The notes under the pieces are model-generated. The model was given only the letters and a program-made list of their open reading frames with translations. It did no database searches and was not told the origin of the DNA. Position numbers and translations under genes: made by a program. Positions 14,912 through 21,678 of a stretch of 21,678 nucleotides of DNA are shown here, in pieces. Every line of letters begins with the position of its first letter. Positions within the stretch are counted from its first letter, which is position 1. The DNA comes from Erysipelotrichaceae bacterium (lineage in GTDB: Bacteria; Bacillota_I; Bacilli_A; Erysipelotrichales; Erysipelotrichaceae): contig CAAEVI010000168.1 of NCBI GenBank assembly GCA_900759455.1, forward strand, positions 1-21,678, in the 5' to 3' direction.

Positions 14912-15983
14912 ACTGCTTGCCGCATGTCTTACGGCGACTTTGCTGCTGAGCGGCTGTAATGACGGAAATACAAGCCGCAATGACACACAGACCATTGCGA
15001 CAGAGGGCGATTATGCGGCTATTCTGCCATTCAACACCAGTGATGCCAGACAAAAGCATACTTCTGTCATTTCCGATCAGGGAGAGCGTTACAATATCAC
15101 GACCGGCCTGATGGAGCTCTCTCAGAATTATTTCAGTACGAATAATGTAGCATTTAAAGAAAGTCAGTTTTTAACTTATGATATTCTGGATGCATCTGAC
15201 TATACGACCGGTTTATTGGGACGTTCCAGTGATTCCAATCCGGACGGTCTCAATCAGAGCCTGGAAGAAAGTTTTGATACCGGCAACGGTGAAACGGTGC
15301 AGGGCGTTGCTCCGCTGATTGACATTTATGAGCTGGACTGGTATTCGGGAAGTGAGCTGAAAGGAATTTCTTTGGCCATGGTCTTGAGCAGTGAAGCAGC
15401 CGTCAAAGACGGAAAAACGGCAGAAATCAGCGAAAGTCAGCTGAAAGTGTTTGCTGATTCACAGGGAAAGAAACTGAACAGTTATATGCGTGATAACTTT
15501 CCGGAGATCAGCAGCGATACGCCGATCCTGATTGGCGTTTATGTGCTCTCAGACAGTGATACACTGCCGGGCAGCTATATCATGCAGGCATACTGCACGT
15601 CCAGTTCGGCTTCATTTACTGATGTGAATGAGCAATGGGTACTGGTACCAAGCGATTCTTTCTCCAAACTGGAGGGAGACGTTGCCTCTCAGTTTACTTC
15701 GCTGAAGAGCGGTTTGCTCGGTTTTACGCCGGATGATGTATTTATCATCGGAGAGGCGCGTTTTAAAGACAATGCGCTTGTCGAACTGAATATTGATGTG
15801 AATCTGCATGCCAAGACTGCTGCGGAAGCAATCGCTTTATCGCAGTATATCAGCGGACAGATGTCCGTGTTTACCGGAACCAATTATGAAATTACGATCG
15901 ATATATGCAGTGATAATGAACATGTTGCTGTAATTCGCCGATCTGCGGGATCAGCGGATGCACAGACAATCATGTTGATATAG
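14898..15983 (+). CDS. camS: CamS-family lipoprotein (sex pheromone precursor family, YerH-like)
   Basis: A 361-aa lipoprotein of the CamS/YerH family. The signal peptide ends in the lipobox LLLSGC, with the lipidated cysteine at residue 20. In Enterococcus and Staphylococcus relatives a peptide cut from such lipoprotein signal sequences acts as a plasmid pheromone, but the role of the mature protein is not established. The identification rests on signal, length, and the position between ligA and gatC, where Bacillus has yerH. Segments such as YNITTGLMELSQNYFSTNNVAFKESQFLTYD and the C-terminal NYEITIDICSDNEHVAVIRR fit the family. AGGAGGTG at 14883-14890 lies 7 bases before ATG, inside the ligA coding end. 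Confidence 0.88.
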   Translation: MKTTKLLAACLTATLLLSGCNDGNTSRNDTQTIATEGDYAAILPFNTSDARQKHTSVISDQGERYNITTGLMELSQNYFSTNNVAFKESQFLTYDILDASDYTTGLLGRSSDSNPDGLNQSLEESFDTGNGETVQGVAPLIDIYELDWYSGSELKGISLAMVLSSEAAVKDGKTAEISESQLKVFADSQGKKLNSYMRDNFPEISSDTPILIGVYVLSDSDTLPGSYIMQAYCTSSSASFTDVNEQWVLVPSDSFSKLEGDVASQFTSLKSGLLGFTPDDVFIIGEARFKDNALVELNIDVNLHAKTAAEAIALSQYISGQMSVFTGTNYEITIDICSDNEHVAVIRRSAGSADAQTIMLI

Positions 15984-15992
15984 GAGGGCAGA

Positions 15993-16286
15993 ATGGAAAC
16001 ATTTGATAAAGAGTATTTTCGCAAGCTCGCCAACGGCATCATGCTCGATGTCAATGATGACGAGATCAGCGATCTGCAGCAGGAATTCGAAGTTTTGACA
16101 AAACAGATCCAGCTGTTTGACAAGGTGGATACCGAAGGTGTGGAGCCGATGGTATATCCATTTGAAGAGGAGACTTCCTTCCTGCGCGAAGATGAAGTCG
16201 GACATGTGCTTTCACAGCAGGAAGCACTGGAGAATGCTAAAAGCGTACGGGCAGGGCATGTACATGTGCCAAAGGTGGTGAAGTAA
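15993..16286 (+). CDS. gatC: Asp/Glu-tRNA amidotransferase subunit C
   Basis: A 97-aa subunit that clamps GatA and GatB together in the GatCAB transamidosome. It shows the expected N-terminal FRKLANGIMLDVNDDEISDLQQEFE (LA.L....eee.....ef), the central D-x-V-x-T-E-G-V-E-P-M element (DKVDTEGVEPM), and the R-E-D-E-V tail motif (LREDEVGHV). The ribosome binding site AGGAGGG (15982-15988) overlaps the camS stop. It ends 1 base before gatA. Its size and position in gatC-gatA-gatB are the normal Firmicutes arrangement. Confidence 0.95.
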   Translation: METFDKEYFRKLANGIMLDVNDDEISDLQQEFEVLTKQIQLFDKVDTEGVEPMVYPFEEETSFLREDEVGHVLSQQEALENAKSVRAGHVHVPKVVK

Positions 16287-16287
16287 G

Positions 16288-17709
16288 ATGCGATTGACAG
16301 ATGATCAGAACATGGAAATCAAAGAGCGCTGTGAAGCGGCGCTGAACCGGCTGAAAGAACTGCAGCCGAAACTGAATGCAGTAGTCACTTTCTGTGATAT
16401 CGATGAACAGATCGAAGCATTAAAAGATAAAGATCCAAAAGGACGTTTATACGGAAAGCCAATCGTATTGAAAGACAACATCAGCACGAAAGGCATTCGT
16501 ACGACGGCATCCAGCCGTATTCTGGACAACTATGTTCCGGTATACGATGCTAATATCGTTGAGCGTCTGAAAGAACAGGGAGCGATTATTGTTGCGAAAG
16601 CAAGCATGGACGAACTGGGCATGGGCGGCACGAACAAGAACGCCTATACCGGTAAAGTAAACAATCCATATGATTTAAAACGTATTTCCGGCGGCAGCAG
16701 CGGAGGAAGTGCGGTCCTGGTTGCGGCAGGCGCTGTAGCTGCTTCCATCGGTACAGATACCGGCGACAGTGTGCGTAAACCGGCAGCCTACAACGGCGCT
16801 ATCGGTGTCAAGCCTACATATGGCCGTATCAGTCGTTACGGTATCATTCCATATGCATCTTCCCTGGATCATGTTGGCTATTTTACGACGAATGTAGAAG
16901 ATGCATGCACAATGCTGGAGGTGCTGGCCGGCCGTGATGACCGCGATATGACTAGTTCACAGCGCCCGGTAGAAGCTTATTTAAATCAGCTGGACAGTTC
17001 ACTGGAAGGCAAAGTGATCGGTATTTTGGATAACGTTCAGGAAGCGATTCAAGATGTCCAGATTCGTGAAAATCTGGAAGACCTGATGAAAAAGCTGGAG
17101 GACAGAGGAGCTGAAATTCGTCATGTCAGAATGCCGCAGGAATTGATGGAAACGATCCTGCCGGTTTATCTGACGATCGCGAATGCAGAGGCAACTGCCA
17201 ACCATTCCAATCTTGACGGAATCCGTTTTGGTATGCGGGAAGACGGAGAGAGCGTGGAAGAAGTCATGATGAATTCACGCACCAAAGGATTCTCTGCTTA
17301 TGTGCGCAAACGTTTTATCATCGGAAGTTATTCACTGTTTGTGGAAAATCAGGATAAACTGTTCCGTAAGGCACAGAAGATCCGCCGTCTGATCGTGGAT
17401 CATTACCGCTCTTTATTTGAAGCATGCGACTGCATTATCGCCAGTGCTGCGCCAAACGTGGCTCCGTTAGAGAATGATGCAGCCGATGAGGCAATGGGAA
17501 TCGAACATATGGTGGCAGACAATCATATGCAGCTGGGAAACTTTTCCGGCTATCCGAGCATGACGCTGCCAAGCGGTTTTGTGGACGGGCTTCCGATCGG
17601 CGTCAATATTACCTGCCGTCCGTTTGAAGAGCAGATGATGTTTAATATCGCCAAGGCTATTGAAGAGGAAACCGGCCTGGCCGACAATACAGTGGAGGTG
17701 AAAGCATGA
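16288..17709 (+). CDS. gatA: Asp/Glu-tRNA amidotransferase subunit A
   Basis: A 473-aa amidase-signature glutaminase that releases ammonia from glutamine and channels it to GatB, which converts Glu-tRNA(Gln) (and usually Asp-tRNA(Asn)) to the amide form. The Ser-cisSer-Lys triad is present: K62 in VLKDN, S137 in SGGSSGGSA, and the nucleophile S161 in TDTGDSVRKPA. The nucleophile loop reads TGDS rather than the more common TGGS; I remember this variant from Mollicutes and their relatives, so it is probably lineage-specific, not damage. KPTYGRISRYG and the C-terminal GLPIGVNITCRPFEE are canonical. The ribosome binding site AAAGGTGG lies in the end of gatC. The stop overlaps the gatB start (ATGA). 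Confidence 0.97.
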   Translation: MRLTDDQNMEIKERCEAALNRLKELQPKLNAVVTFCDIDEQIEALKDKDPKGRLYGKPIVLKDNISTKGIRTTASSRILDNYVPVYDANIVERLKEQGAIIVAKASMDELGMGGTNKNAYTGKVNNPYDLKRISGGSSGGSAVLVAAGAVAASIGTDTGDSVRKPAAYNGAIGVKPTYGRISRYGIIPYASSLDHVGYFTTNVEDACTMLEVLAGRDDRDMTSSQRPVEAYLNQLDSSLEGKVIGILDNVQEAIQDVQIRENLEDLMKKLEDRGAEIRHVRMPQELMETILPVYLTIANAEATANHSNLDGIRFGMREDGESVEEVMMNSRTKGFSAYVRKRFIIGSYSLFVENQDKLFRKAQKIRRLIVDHYRSLFEACDCIIASAAPNVAPLENDAADEAMGIEHMVADNHMQLGNFSGYPSMTLPSGFVDGLPIGVNITCRPFEEQMMFNIAKAIEEETGLADNTVEVKA

Positions 17710-19130
17710 ATTACGAAACAGTCATCGGTATAGAAATTCACTGCGAGCTGAAAACAAAAACAAAGATGTTTTCCAGTGCGCCTGTATCATTCGGCGAAGT
17801 AGCCAACACATGTGTCAATGAAATTGATCTCGGTCATCCCGGATGCCTTCCTTGTGTAAATAAGGAAGCGGTACGTCTTGCCATCAAAGCAGCGACGGCA
17901 CTGCATTGCGAGATTGATCCGGTCGTTCGTTTTGACCGTAAAAACTATTATTATTCAGACCTTCCTAAAGGTTTTCAGATCACACAGCAGTTTCATCCGA
18001 TCGGAAGCGGCGGTTATGTGGAAATCGAAACCGAGGAAGGAAAGAAAAAAATCCGTCTGAACCGTATGCATATGGAAGAAGATACGGCAAAGCAGTTTCA
18101 CAGTGATGCAGGTACTTTGATCGACTTCAACCGTGCCGGTACACCGTTGGTCGAAATCGTCAGCGAACCGGATATGAGAAACGGTGCGGAAGCTGCAGCA
18201 TATGTCGAAAAACTTCGTATGATCCTTCTTTATCTCGGTGTCAGTGATGTTAAAATGGAAGAGGGAAGCATGCGTTGTGATGTCAACATTTCCCTGCGTC
18301 CGCAAGGAAGCGATACTTTCGGTGTCAAGACCGAAATCAAGAACCTGAATTCCATTTCCAACGTGCAGAAAGCAATCGATGCCGAAGTAGAGCGTCAACG
18401 TGCCATCCTGGAAGAAGGCGGCGTTGTCGAGCAGGCAACACGCCGTTATGATGAGACAAAGAAGACAACGGTCATGATGCGTAAAAAAGAAGGGAATGTC
18501 GATTATAAATATTTCCCTGAACCGAATATCTTCCCGATTCGTCTTGATGCAAACTGGATCCGCAGTATTCAGGAAAATCTGGAAGAGCTTCCGGATCAGC
18601 GCAAAGAGCGTTATATGAAAGATTTCAGCCTGAATGACTATGATGCAGGTGTCCTGGTCGCAACACGTGAACTGGCAGATTTCTTCGAAGAAGTATGCAA
18701 AGGTACGGATGCCTATAAAAAAGCGGCAAACTGGGTCATTGTCGAACTGGTAGCGGCTTTGAACAAAGCCAATATCAAATTGAAGGATAATCCATGCAAG
18801 GCAGAACATCTTGCGGAGATGATCAACATGGTAGAAAAAGGCGACATCAGCGGCAAACAGGCAAAAGTTGTCTTTGAAGAAATCATGAAAGGAAAAGATC
18901 CGAAACAGGTCGTAGAAGAAAAGGGCATGAAGCAGATGAGTGATACAGGAGAACTGCTTGCCATCATTCAGAGTGTCATGGATGCGAATCCGCAGTCAAT
19001 CGAGGATTTTAAAAACGGTAAGAACCGTGCGGTCGGCTTCTTGGTCGGACAGGTCATGAAAGCCAGCAAGGGGCAGGCAAATCCGCAGATGACCAACAAG
19101 CTGATTCAGGAAGAATTAAAGAAAAGATAG
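17706..19130 (+). CDS. gatB: Asp/Glu-tRNA amidotransferase subunit B
   Basis: A 474-aa kinase-amidase subunit that activates the misacylated tRNA with ATP and amidates it. Conserved parts are VIGIEIHCELKTKTKMFS, RKNYYYSDLPKGFQITQ, the HMEEDTAK box, LIDFNRAGTPLVEIVSEPDMR, and KTEIKNLNSISNVQKAI. The tail is the helical YqeY/GatB domain (QAKVVFEEIMKGKDP ... NKLIQEELKKR) that binds tRNA. The classical CxC and CxxC zinc cysteines after KMF are absent, as in Bacillus and Staphylococcus GatB, although isolated cysteines occur there (NTCVN, GCLPC). ATG overlaps the gatA stop by 4 bases, with GGAGGTG at 17695-17701. No terminator follows directly. Confidence 0.97.
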   Translation: MNYETVIGIEIHCELKTKTKMFSSAPVSFGEVANTCVNEIDLGHPGCLPCVNKEAVRLAIKAATALHCEIDPVVRFDRKNYYYSDLPKGFQITQQFHPIGSGGYVEIETEEGKKKIRLNRMHMEEDTAKQFHSDAGTLIDFNRAGTPLVEIVSEPDMRNGAEAAAYVEKLRMILLYLGVSDVKMEEGSMRCDVNISLRPQGSDTFGVKTEIKNLNSISNVQKAIDAEVERQRAILEEGGVVEQATRRYDETKKTTVMMRKKEGNVDYKYFPEPNIFPIRLDANWIRSIQENLEELPDQRKERYMKDFSLNDYDAGVLVATRELADFFEEVCKGTDAYKKAANWVIVELVAALNKANIKLKDNPCKAEHLAEMINMVEKGDISGKQAKVVFEEIMKGKDPKQVVEEKGMKQMSDTGELLAIIQSVMDANPQSIEDFKNGKNRAVGFLVGQVMKASKGQANPQMTNKLIQEELKKR

Positions 19131-19179
19131 AAAAATTCTCAGTTTTCTAGTAGAATAGAAATGATCAGGAGTGATTACT

Positions 19180-19791
19180 ATGAGCAGAAAAAAGAATGAC
19201 AAGAAGGAAACAAAAAAGAATGCGGGAAAACAAAGCCACATCCTTGTTTGGATCGCTGCTGCAGTTATATTGATACCAACCATACTGGTAGGGGTCGTCG
19301 TTATGACATCAACGGAAAATTCCGGAACCCCGGTTGTCGGCAGTCGTTTTTCCGAAACTGATCTGAATCCGGCAATCACCGATGATCAGATCACACAGAT
19401 TGAAGCAGCCATGAAGGAACTGGACTATGCAGAAAGCGTGGAAGTAAACCTGAAAAGTGCAACATTGCGAATCAATATCGATTTGGATGACATTGTCGAT
19501 GAGGTAGATGAAGAACTGGTAAAGAAACTGGCATCTCAGGCTTATGACAAAGTAGATGCGATCCTGCCGGTTGAAACATATTTTACACAGCAAAGCGATG
19601 CAAAGATGTATGATCTTTCGATCAATGTCTATAATTACTCTTCATTTGATGAAGAGCATACAGAAGATCATTGGATTTATGTATGCTTAACGAAAACCTC
19701 GGCTTCAGAGAAGAGCGTAGTGGATGTGCTCAGTGTCCCGAGAGACGAGGAAACGGCGGAGGCAGTCATGAACGGAGAACTGCCGGAGTAA
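19180..19791 (+). CDS. Single-pass membrane protein of unknown function
   Basis: A 203-aa protein with a very basic N-terminus (about 20 residues, Lys-rich), one membrane helix at about residues 21-42, and an acidic extracytoplasmic domain of about 160 residues. No lipobox follows the helix, so it is probably anchored with the C-terminus outside. The domain alternates helix (DDQITQIEAAMKELDYAESV) and strand (EVNLKSATLRINIDLDD), then DHWIYVCLTKTSASEKSVVDVLSVPRD. I do not recognise the family. ATG 19180 is chosen because AGGAG (19167-19171) lies 8 bases upstream; an in-frame GTG at 19171 overlaps it. It follows gatB by 49 bases. A TAGAAT at 19151-19156 could be a weak -10 element. In Bacillus this position holds dgkB, which this is not. 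Confidence 0.75.
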   Translation: MSRKKNDKKETKKNAGKQSHILVWIAAAVILIPTILVGVVVMTSTENSGTPVVGSRFSETDLNPAITDDQITQIEAAMKELDYAESVEVNLKSATLRINIDLDDIVDEVDEELVKKLASQAYDKVDAILPVETYFTQQSDAKMYDLSINVYNYSSFDEEHTEDHWIYVCLTKTSASEKSVVDVLSVPRDEETAEAVMNGELPE

Positions 19792-19815
19792 GGCTTACAA
19801 TATAGCTTGCATGGT

Positions 19816-19843
19816 AAGGCGATGAAATGTTTCATCGCCTTTT
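19816..19843 (+). terminator. Rho-independent terminator after the gatCAB cluster
   Basis: AAGGCGATGAAA (19816-19827) and TTTCATCGCCTT (19830-19841) are perfectly complementary with a minimal TG loop and end in T to 19843. It probably ends the transcript running from pcrA or gatC through the membrane protein. Confidence 0.9.
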
Positions 19844-19855
19844 GCCTGTTGGAAG

Positions 19856-19884
19856 TTGCAGGGATACCATGTCGATGATATGAT
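19856..19884 (+). promoter_or_regulatory. Extended -10 promoter of rlmD
   Basis: TTGCAG (19856-19861), a 17-base spacer, and TATGAT (19879-19884) preceded by TG-A (19876-19878) form an extended -10 promoter. It starts just after the terminator and 28 bases before the rlmD start codon. Confidence 0.6.
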
Positions 19885-19911
19885 CTAAAAAGAATGAATG
19901 GGAGTATGCGG

Positions 19912-21246
19912 ATGAAAAAAAATGAGACATTTACGGCAGTATGCGAAAATTATACGTATGACGGTATGGGTGTCGTACGTCTGGATGGATTTCCTTTTTT
20001 CGTCAAAGGGCTGATGCAGGGAGAGAAAGCCTTTTTAGCTGTTACAAAAGTGAAAAAAACTTATGGCTATGCCCGTATCGTTGAGCTGCTGGATGAATCT
20101 TTGCAGCGAGTTACGCCATCCTGCCCGTTGGCTAAACGATGCGGCGGATGTCAGCTGCAGCATATGAGTTATGAGGAACAGCTTACATTCAAGCAGCATA
20201 AAGTTCAGGAAGTTATGAAGCGCATCGGCCATCTGGATCTGGAAGTGCTGCCGGTCAAAGGAATGGATACACCTTTTTTCTATCGCAACAAGGCTCAGAT
20301 TCCTTTTCGCCTAGAAAGCGACGGACTGCACTGCGGCTTTTATCGAATCAACAGCAACGATATTATTGACATGGATGTCTGTGCGATCCAAAGCACGGCG
20401 ATCAATGCCGTTTACGCTGATGTGAGAAAACTGCTGGAACAGGATGAGAAGACAGCATCCCTGATGCGTCATGTCTTGATCAAGCATGCATTCGCTACCA
20501 AGGAAATGATGGTCGTTTTCATTACCAGAAAAAATGATGCCGCCAAACTGAAAAAAATCGGTGAACAGCTGATCAGCCTGCATCCGAATATCAAAAGCGT
20601 GATCATGAATATCAACGAACGAAAAGACAATGTGATCCTGGGAGATCAGGAAACAGTTTTGTGCGGAAAAGAATACATTACGGATCAAATGGATACCTTC
20701 TCCTTCCATATTTCCAGCCGCTCTTTCTATCAGGTCAATCCGGTACAGACCAAAGTATTGTACGAAACTGCTCTCAAAGCATGCCAATTGCATGGCGATG
20801 AAACGGTCTTGGATCTTTACTGCGGTGTCGGTACGATTTCGATGTTTCTGGCACGTCATGCCAAAAAGGTCATCGGTATTGAAATCGTAGGACCGGCTAT
20901 TGTCAATGCAAAAGAAAATGCCAGACGGAACAATATTACAAATGTTGAATTCATCTGCAGCGATGCCGCAGACTACGCAAAGAAAGTTGTTGACAATAAG
21001 ATCAAACTGGATGTCGTCTGTGTGGACCCGCCGCGCAAGGGATGCGCAGCAAGCGTTTTGGAAAATATCGTTCAGATGTCCCCCAAACGTATTGTTTATG
21101 TTTCCTGTGATGCGGCAACCCTGGCAAGAGATCTTCATATCCTGGAAGGACTGGGATACAAGACACAGATGGTGCAGCCGGTCGACATGTTTCCGCAGAC
21201 CTATTCAGTCGAATGTGTGGCATTGCTTTCTCGAAAAAACGGATGA
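19912..21246 (+). CDS. rlmD: 23S rRNA (uracil-5-)-methyltransferase, RlmD/RlmCD family
   Basis: A 444-aa SAM-dependent RNA methyltransferase that makes m5U in 23S rRNA. It has an N-terminal TRAM domain (about 3-60), then an iron-sulfur cluster site C71, C77, C80 in CPLAKRCGGC with a further cysteine at C157. The methyltransferase fold has LDLYCGVGT (300-308), VDPPRKG (371-377), the nucleophile C399 in VSCDAATLARD, and the base E434 in YSVECV; the 35-residue distance between the last two matches E. coli RlmD. Bacillus YefA is bifunctional (RlmCD), so the exact uridines are not certain. ATG 19912 is chosen because GGGAG (19900-19904) is 7 bases away; in-frame ATGs at 19894 and 19906 are less well placed. 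The frame stops at 21246, but the following DNA encodes a related C-terminal extension that is no longer readable. Confidence 0.95.
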   Translation: MKKNETFTAVCENYTYDGMGVVRLDGFPFFVKGLMQGEKAFLAVTKVKKTYGYARIVELLDESLQRVTPSCPLAKRCGGCQLQHMSYEEQLTFKQHKVQEVMKRIGHLDLEVLPVKGMDTPFFYRNKAQIPFRLESDGLHCGFYRINSNDIIDMDVCAIQSTAINAVYADVRKLLEQDEKTASLMRHVLIKHAFATKEMMVVFITRKNDAAKLKKIGEQLISLHPNIKSVIMNINERKDNVILGDQETVLCGKEYITDQMDTFSFHISSRSFYQVNPVQTKVLYETALKACQLHGDETVLDLYCGVGTISMFLARHAKKVIGIEIVGPAIVNAKENARRNNITNVEFICSDAADYAKKVVDNKIKLDVVCVDPPRKGCAASVLENIVQMSPKRIVYVSCDAATLARDLHILEGLGYKTQMVQPVDMFPQTYSVECVALLSRKNG

Positions 21247-21550
21247 ACGGATCTATGTAAAAGTTGAGTAAGGTAATGGTGAGTATAAAGTAGCGCTGGA
21301 TAGTATCGCAAAGAGGGCCGAAGCGTATAAGCAGAAAGAGCGAGTTACATACAAAAAGATAAATGAATGCATAGAAGCTAAATATGACAAAGTACAGTCT
21401 GCTTATATAGCAGAGCTAAAGAGGAATTTGGGCTTGCCGATGTATGACGCTCCTAATACAGTAGAAGAATTGAAACATTCGAGAAAACATCCAACAGCGG
21501 AGAAAGTGGAAGCTATCAAAGATGCATTGAAGCATTTTGAGGTTATCTAA
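21239..21550 (+). pseudogene. Decayed C-terminal extension of RlmD
   Basis: A second frame begins inside the A6 run (21234-21239) of rlmD and reads TDERIYVKVE, meets TAA at 21269-21271, then continues open for 92 codons to 21550 with no plausible start codon or ribosome binding site at its beginning. Its content (YKQKERVTYKKI, YIAELKRNLGLPMYDAPN, KHPTAEKVEAIKDAL, ending FEVI) matches a C-terminal tail that I recall fused to RlmD/RumA in many gut Firmicutes. Adding one A to the run would join SRKK to TDERIYVKVE, and then one stop codon would remain. The simplest reading is a once-fused tail lost through an indel and a nonsense change. The core RlmD enzyme is intact without it. A separate small gene starting at an internal ATG or TTG is less likely. 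Confidence 0.72.
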
Positions 21551-21556
21551 AACCAT

Positions 21557-21590
21557 AAGCGTATCATTGGAAATAGTGGTACGCTTTTTT
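21557..21590 (+). terminator. Rho-independent terminator after rlmD
   Basis: AAGCGTATCATT (21557-21568) pairs with AGTGGTACGCTT (21575-21586), including two T-G wobbles, around GGAAAT, followed by T to 21590. It lies 7 bases after the stop of the RlmD extension, not of the shortened rlmD. This supports the extension having been part of the gene. Confidence 0.85.
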
Positions 21591-21617
21591 ACATTTAGGT
21601 AACCTACTGCTCCCCTA

Positions 21618-21623
21618 TATAAT
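21618..21623 (+). promoter_or_regulatory. -10 element for the gene at the window end
   Basis: TATAAT at 21618-21623 lies 25 bases before an ATG. No convincing -35 is seen. It is placed directly after the rlmD terminator, as expected for a new transcription unit. Confidence 0.4.
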
Positions 21624-21648
21624 GAAATAGAGAAAGACGGTGTTGTAT

Positions 21649-21678
21649 ATGAGAGAAAAGAAAGCCTACTTGTATCTA
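21649..21678 (+). CDS. 5' end of an unidentified gene (ten codons, cut by window end)
   Basis: ATG at 21649 begins MREKKAYLYL and stays open to the window end. Upstream GACGGTG (21637-21643) is a modest ribosome binding site and a TATAAT lies before it. A basic start followed by a hydrophobic A-Y-L-Y-L strand is what serine recombinases often show, but ten residues cannot identify a family. Confidence 0.4.
   Translation, partial: MREKKAYLYL

Noticed and set aside
21234..21246. AAAAAAC near the rlmD stop as a programmed -1 frameshift site joining RlmD to its extension
   Set aside because: The heptamer is in the right zero-frame register, but a -1 shift reads R-M-N-G-S-M then stop. The extension is in the +1/-2 frame and is also blocked by TAA at 21269. 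An indel fits better.
1..21678. CRISPR array, tRNA or rRNA genes
   Set aside because: No regularly spaced identical repeats, and no cloverleaf or rRNA-like conserved sequence, were seen by eye on either strand.

Overview
The window looks like chromosomal DNA of a low-to-moderate-GC Firmicute. The family is probably Erysipelotrichaceae or a close relative. Three things point there: the core order pcrA-ligA-camS-gatC-gatA-gatB-(membrane protein)-rlmD, strong AGGAGG-type ribosome binding sites with short spacers, and a GatA active-site variant (TGDS) that I associate with Mollicutes and Erysipelotrichia. The taxonomic call is inference from gene content and remembered family sequences; no search was run.

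Layout. (1) 24-2397: a terminator from an upstream gene, then a compact three-gene plus-strand operon: GNAT acetyltransferase, NfsA-like nitroreductase, and a YkwC-like beta-hydroxyacid dehydrogenase. (2) 2404-3870: a purine (NCS2) permease with its own promoter and terminator. (3) 3947-5889: an uncharacterised lipoprotein with its terminator, then an unrecognised 394-aa cytoplasmic protein with a HAGPGFH motif. (4) 5890-6916: the only accessory-looking stretch. It holds unexplained noncoding DNA, a perfect 15-bp hairpin, a decayed IS256-family transposase relic, and a small two-helix membrane ORF that abuts the relic. (5) 6917-10490, minus strand: two tandem LytR-CpsA-Psr (LCP) proteins of the CpsA type (three membrane helices, accessory domain, LCP catalytic domain), each with its own promoter and terminator. 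(6) 10640-19130, plus strand: pcrA, ligA, camS, gatC, gatA, gatB, packed with overlaps or short gaps. (7) 19180-21246: a single-pass membrane protein of unknown function, then rlmD with an extended -10 promoter. (8) 21247-21678: the decayed C-terminal extension of RlmD, a terminator, and the first ten codons of another gene.

How the parts work together. Region 6 is a housekeeping cluster. PcrA and LigA unwind and seal DNA, GatCAB makes correctly charged Gln-tRNA (and Asn-tRNA) by transamidation, and RlmD methylates 23S rRNA. The LCP pair probably attaches an anionic cell-wall polymer or capsule to peptidoglycan, and is divergent from pcrA. I did not find a convincing new multi-gene system. 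The most informative oddities are the RlmD tail eroded by a likely A-tract indel plus a stop codon, the IS256 fossil readable only by joining several frames, the LCP pair with a conserved two-cysteine loop, and the palindrome lying over the LCP2 promoter.
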